NCBI GenBank assembly: GCA_037577475.1
Contig: CM075194.1
Location: 26,215,826 to 26,279,825 of the forward strand
DNA length: 64,000 bases
Reading direction: 5' to 3'
DNA from: Chaunax sp. Z400
Lineage: Eukaryota; Chordata; Actinopteri; Lophiiformes; Chaunacidae
Shown here: one piece after another, positions 59,759-64,000 of the stretch
How the letters are laid out: every line of letters begins with the position of its first letter
Position numbering within the stretch: the first letter of the stretch is position 1
Program-made: the position numbers and the translations under genes
Notes under the pieces: generated by a model
Seen by the model: the letters and a program-made list of their open reading frames with translations, nothing else
Database searches by the model: none
What the model was told of the DNA's origin: nothing

Positions 59759-61997
59759 TTGTGTTTTTGACACTTGTCATGTAAAATGATGAATAAAGTT
59801 GGTGTAAAATGATGTATATATCTCATGAAAAGTTATTATATTTCAATGTAAAATCATTTATATATCTTGTCTAAGATGATGAATACAGTAATCTAAAATA
59901 TGTACATAAATAGATAGTCAAATACAATAATAACATTTTATTTGGCAACCCAAATTAAATCTCCTGCGACCCACCTGTGGGTCACGACCCAGACCTTGGG
60001 AACCACTGTTCTAGCGTGTAGTAGTACTACTGTACTACTCCAGTAGTAGTACTACTAGAGATGCTAGAGATGGAAGTGTACTGCCCTCAGTGGATGATCA
60101 GAGAAGTACATTCTTCTATCGAATCGTTTTTTATAAATCTTTTTCACATTTATTACACTATGTGCAAAATTAAAGTCAAGCTCCAGTAAAAGTCTATTTT
60201 GGTATTTACTACAATATATATATACATTAAATCTATCTTTAATGTTTCTGGTGCCACTATGTTGATCATTGAGGTGAGAAGTATCATTTCACCCTCAACC
60301 TTTAGTCTGTTTTGAGTGTGCCATCTGCATTTTGACATACTTAGTAGTGTGAACACACTGAGATTCACACTGCTGATAATTAAAACACACTCAAACTGTC
60401 CAGGTTGATTATGGAAGTGTGTGATTTGGGACCCAGCATAGAACTGTCATCCAACAGCTGAAACATGGGCCGGATTGGACAGTGGACTTACAACAACCTC
60501 CATTGAGTTTTGTCATTAAAAAATCAGCTGTATCATATAAACAAATTGATCTATAAATGTTCAAAATTGTGAAATTATATGAATATTTGACAAGAACTAA
60601 TGATGGTTAAATCTTAACTCAGTGAAAAGGGAAAATAATATTAACTCATATTTATATTATATTTTTATGATGGCTTTATGTCCTTCAGGTTACACAGTGT
60701 GAGGGCTTTTCTCATACAATCGATGTTGTAACTAATCAATGACATGTCACTAGAAAATATTTTTTCCTTTTGTCACAGTAATAATTATAATATTTAAAGG
60801 GTTAATATGCAGAAACTAAATATTGTAACACTGCTGAACATTCCACTGCAGAAACGGTGACTCCACTGTACGAATAATGGACAGAAGCGTATCGCATTCA
60901 CTTGAGAAAAAAAAACCATTGCCCTGTTTTTCTGAATGAAGGAGATAATTACGTCATGAATTCATAAAAACAGGGCATTTTCTTTGTTAAGTGAATGCAA
61001 TACGCTTCCGTAAGAATGGATGAATACTGTAACCAGCAAATAATTATACAGAAGATAAATAGCGACAGTCTAAAGCTGTAATGTGATGGACCCACAGAGG
61101 AAAATATAATCCCAATAATAAAGATTTCTGTAGAAAATAATAAAATACATTTTTTTTTTAAATGTGAGGATAGGAGCGCCTCCTGGATTCAGATGAGTTT
61201 ATTTGAGATGCTGTTTGGATAGGGATACAAGGAAACCCTTAAAACTATTAAAATGGCTTTATTCTCACAGCATGGTCATGTTAGACCTTAAAATGCTAAA
61301 CTCCAATGCACTGTGGCATCGAGCCTTCATCAGGGAGTCAAACAGAGGACCTTTATAGTGGTGACTACCACTGAGAATCCTCCACCTCCCCATCGGGTTG
61401 TTGGCCTAGAGAGGATGTAGACACACAATAAACCTCCAACAGATGACATCATACTGGTCCAAAAAACATTCCAAAAAATCCAACAAAAGAGTAACACAGA
61501 GAACACAAACAATGATGATTACACAGAGGGACTATGTGTTTACAAAAACAGAGTAAAATCTACATCCTGGTTTAGGTCTGGGTGTTTAGTAGCCTTTAAT
61601 TTATTAATCCAAAAGGACTGGGGAAAAAAATAGCACATAGCAGCACGGCACTCAGTGACTTTAGTAGATACATCCATAGTATCACTGGGCTATTTAATTT
61701 ATTAGAAGTGTTACACACTAGTGGATTAAACATTACACTGACATTTTTTCCACAAAACCAGCAAAATACATCATAAATATTGTGCTAATTGAAAACTTGC
61801 TAATGTTAGCATGACTCGGTGATCGCTGGTTTACCTAGCAACAGATATCAAAACAACAGACATCAAAGCAACATAGATCAAAGGAACAGGCTGTCATTGT
61901 CTTTATGACACAAAACAAAGGTATAAGACTTGTCTGCTCTCATTTGAGAGTACACTCATCTAAACATTTTTAATTTTAGAAGATTCAACCGTTGAAA
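59759..61997. other. Array spacer between copies 4 and 5
   Basis: Foldback element at 60884-61008. It carries a mixture of marker variants: some match only the copy 4 spacer (AAAATGGCTTTATT near 61250), others match only the copy 2 spacer (ACTAGAAAATATTTTTTCCT near 60751; TGACTCGGTGATCG near 61813). It also has a private 15-bp duplication near 61850. No gene. Confidence 0.65.
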
Positions 61998-64000
61998 ATG
62001 AACACAACTGATAATATTTCACTTTCAAAGACGTCATCGTGGCCGAGCTCAGAAACCGGTGGACTAGGTAAGACTCAATACACTAAACTCTACATTGTGC
62101 TGAATACATAGACACTGAAAACTGGTCCTTAAATGTAACACAGGACAGAGCAGCTCTGTGTCAAGAAGGGACAATTCTTGTAAACATTGTTGAGAACATA
62201 CAGTTACTGAAGACCACAGTTGGTTTTGACAATAATTTACTCAACCGTCTTAAATCTCTTTTCAAATACATTTTGCTAAATAAATCAATCAGTTGAAAAG
62301 GTCATAAAGTCCTCAGTATTTAATACATTTGTCTTCAAGTTAACACTGACATACAAGGACATTGTTCATGGTTCAGGTGTGCGTTTGTTCGTGTCGTGTT
62401 GATTCTTACAGACTGAACACACAGATTTCACATATTTTATCTCCATGTTTATCATCTTTCCTCACAGTTCCAGTACCAATACCTGAGGTTGAACCTGGTC
62501 TAAGTTTCCACAGCAGCTCTTCTCAATATTCTGTCCTGGAGATCAGTGGTGAAGGCCTCTTCGGTAAAGTGGCCAAGTGTCAAAATGTGGCAACCGGAGA
62601 GACCGTGGCTGTGAAGTTCTTCAAGAATGAACGTCACATAGAGAGAGAGGTAGGTTGTTGGAGTCCGTTTGATGACTTTCATACTTAGATGTAATATTCT
62701 CCATCAGAGTATGTACTATGAACGCTTGTCATGTCTCTTTTCTCCCCAGGTGTTCATGTTGGAGGCCATCAGTGTCCTGGATCTGGACAAAACCAACATG
62801 TTGAAGTTTCTCGAGCAGTTTCAAGACCAGGGACTGACCTGTGTAGTGTTTGAGTTGCTGGACAGGAGTCTCCAGGACTGGCTCAGAGAACTTGAGTGGA
62901 CACCATTGTTTCTGGAGTCCATCAGGCCGATTGCAAAACAGGTTTGTATTGTTGTAATCTTGAGACAATCAATTTTTTTACATTTCTACTAATTAGCATG
63001 GAAAACTGAATCTCCAATGTGTCCATTCTTGTCTGTCCCTGCAGCTGCTTGTCGCCCTGGACGCCCTGAAGACTGTTGATATCCTGCATACCGACATTAA
63101 ACCTGACAACATCATGTTCGTTAACATGCAGGACCAGCCCCTCAGGGTGAAACTCATTGACTTTGGCGTTGCCCGTCAAGCCGCCGATATTTGCCGTGGT
63201 GTGACTGTTCAGCCCCTTGGATACAGGTATCTTCATCCTTCGAATCCCATCCGTTTATCTAAGAGAGTTTATGTCATTCTTTTAAAGATTGGTCCAGCAG
63301 ATTTCTCATCTTTGTCTCTTGTTTTCTCTCCTCAGGGCTCCAGAAGTTCTCCTTGGCCTGCCCCTCACCGCAGCCATCGATGTGTGGGGAGTCGGCTGCG
63401 TCCTGGCCTACCTCTACCTCGGTTGCCACCTCTTCACTTGCAAATCTGAATATCAGATGGTAGGCCAGCTACCTCACACACATGTACACAACCAAGTGGA
63501 GATTTTATGCAGAAGTTCAGCTGATGTGACTCTGTTTTCTTCTTCTGCAGATGAAGATCATAGTAGAAGTTGTGGGTCAGCTGGATGACCACCTGCTCCG
63601 TGCTGGGATGTACACCCAGCGTTTTTTCCTTGAGGAAGAAGCTGCTGAAGGACCAACATGGAGGCTAAAGGTAGAGTAACCATGTTCTTCTTTGTTTGAG
63701 TTGATACAATCATTTTAGTTAAAGTCTTTTAGAATAGTTCTCATGCATTTTTTGTTTCTTTAGACCCAAGAAGAATACGAAGCAGCCATGGACCTGATAG
63801 AAGAAGATCAGATCACCAACCCTGACCTGCCCAGCTCTCTGGAAGGCCTGGTTCATGTAAGTACTCTCTGTTGTAGAAGTGAAGACTGAATCAGCTCTGC
63901 CTGTCTCTGAGAGGTATAGGGACTGGATCAACTAAACTGAATCTGTTTCCAAATCCAGATCTATGATAAAGACGATGACGCTGAATTTGAGGACAGGTTG
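61998..64000 (+). CDS. HIPK-like protein kinase, array copy 5, cut by window end
   Basis: Coding exons: 61998-62067, 62468-62649, 62750-62941, 63045-63226, 63336-63459, 63551-63670, 63764-63856, and exon 8 from 63959 to the window edge. The missing part is the rest of exon 8 and exon 9 with the CCC tail. The protein so far matches copy 4, including P199R. Exon 3 carries the silent variant CTCGAG shared with copy 1 rather than CTGGAG of copies 2-4. No frame damage. The array presumably continues beyond 64 kb. Confidence 0.88.

Larger units (their letters stand above)
42949..64000 (+). repeat. Tandem segmental duplication, about 4.8-kb units
   Basis: Equivalent points recur at 42949, 48054, 52854, 57653 and 62468, i.e. 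spacings of 5105, 4800, 4799 and 4815 bp. The first spacing is longer by about 305 bp because of a local 37-bp minisatellite at 45.3-45.64 kb. The last is longer by about 15 bp because of a small duplication (ATCAAAACAACAGAC) near 61850. Exons, introns, foldback element and spacer are all included, with only scattered substitutions between units. The duplication is therefore recent, or homogenised by conversion. It runs out of the window, so total copy number is unknown. Homology with copy 1 weakens upstream of exon 2. Confidence 0.97.

Overview
This window is vertebrate nuclear DNA, almost certainly from a teleost (probably percomorph) fish. The reasons are multi-exon genes with GT-AG introns of about 90-110 bp, a hAT (Charlie-type) transposon, Tc1/mariner and jockey/L2-type LINE remnants, several familiar fish dispersed repeats, and many micro- and minisatellites. 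There are no bacterial operons, rRNA, tRNA or CRISPR arrays. Most open reading frames are chance or come from repeats whose unit length keeps all frames open.

Layout. 1-15.6 kb is gene-poor: CA/TG microsatellites, a 19-bp minisatellite of about 100 copies (4.6-6.45 kb), a hidden antisense LINE fragment (6.9-7.25 kb), a 12-bp minisatellite (7.25-8.03 kb) and a LINE 3' remnant (8.6-9.65 kb). 15.748-18.516 kb is a complete hAT element with matching terminal repeats, an exact 8-bp target duplication (CACTAAGG) and an uninterrupted 590-codon transposase. 19.2-25.7 kb holds dispersed repeats, two of them with internal minisatellite expansions, plus non-coding sequence. 25.8-29.75 kb is a nine-exon HIPK-like protein kinase gene on the minus strand (498 aa), with a minisatellite in intron 1. 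30-42 kb holds MITEs, a broken Tc1 transposase and a 5'-truncated LINE that apparently landed inside a MITE.

42.5-64 kb is the main feature: five head-to-tail copies of a nine-exon HIPK-like kinase gene (493 aa). The last copy is cut by the window edge. Start codons lie at 42524, 47584, 52384, 57183 and 61998. Copies 2-5 recur every 4.80-4.82 kb and are nearly identical in introns and spacers too; copy 1 differs around exon 1 and its promoter. Array genes and the inverted gene at 26-30 kb share the same intron phases, and six of nine exons have identical length.

The kinases look like a compact, diverged HIPK lineage. They keep the catalytic Lys, the catalytic-loop Asp/Lys/Asn, DFG, APE and the HIPK-like C-lobe, but lack the activation-loop tyrosine expected at the HIPK/DYRK position. 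All complete copies end in a shared short module: a basic amphipathic stretch (R-I-x-R-F-F), then FCCCLHP, then an acidic end. The acidic linker before it is free to diverge. I infer a lipid-modified, membrane-targeted kinase family expanding by recent tandem duplication and gene conversion. Cellular role and substrates cannot be read from the sequence.
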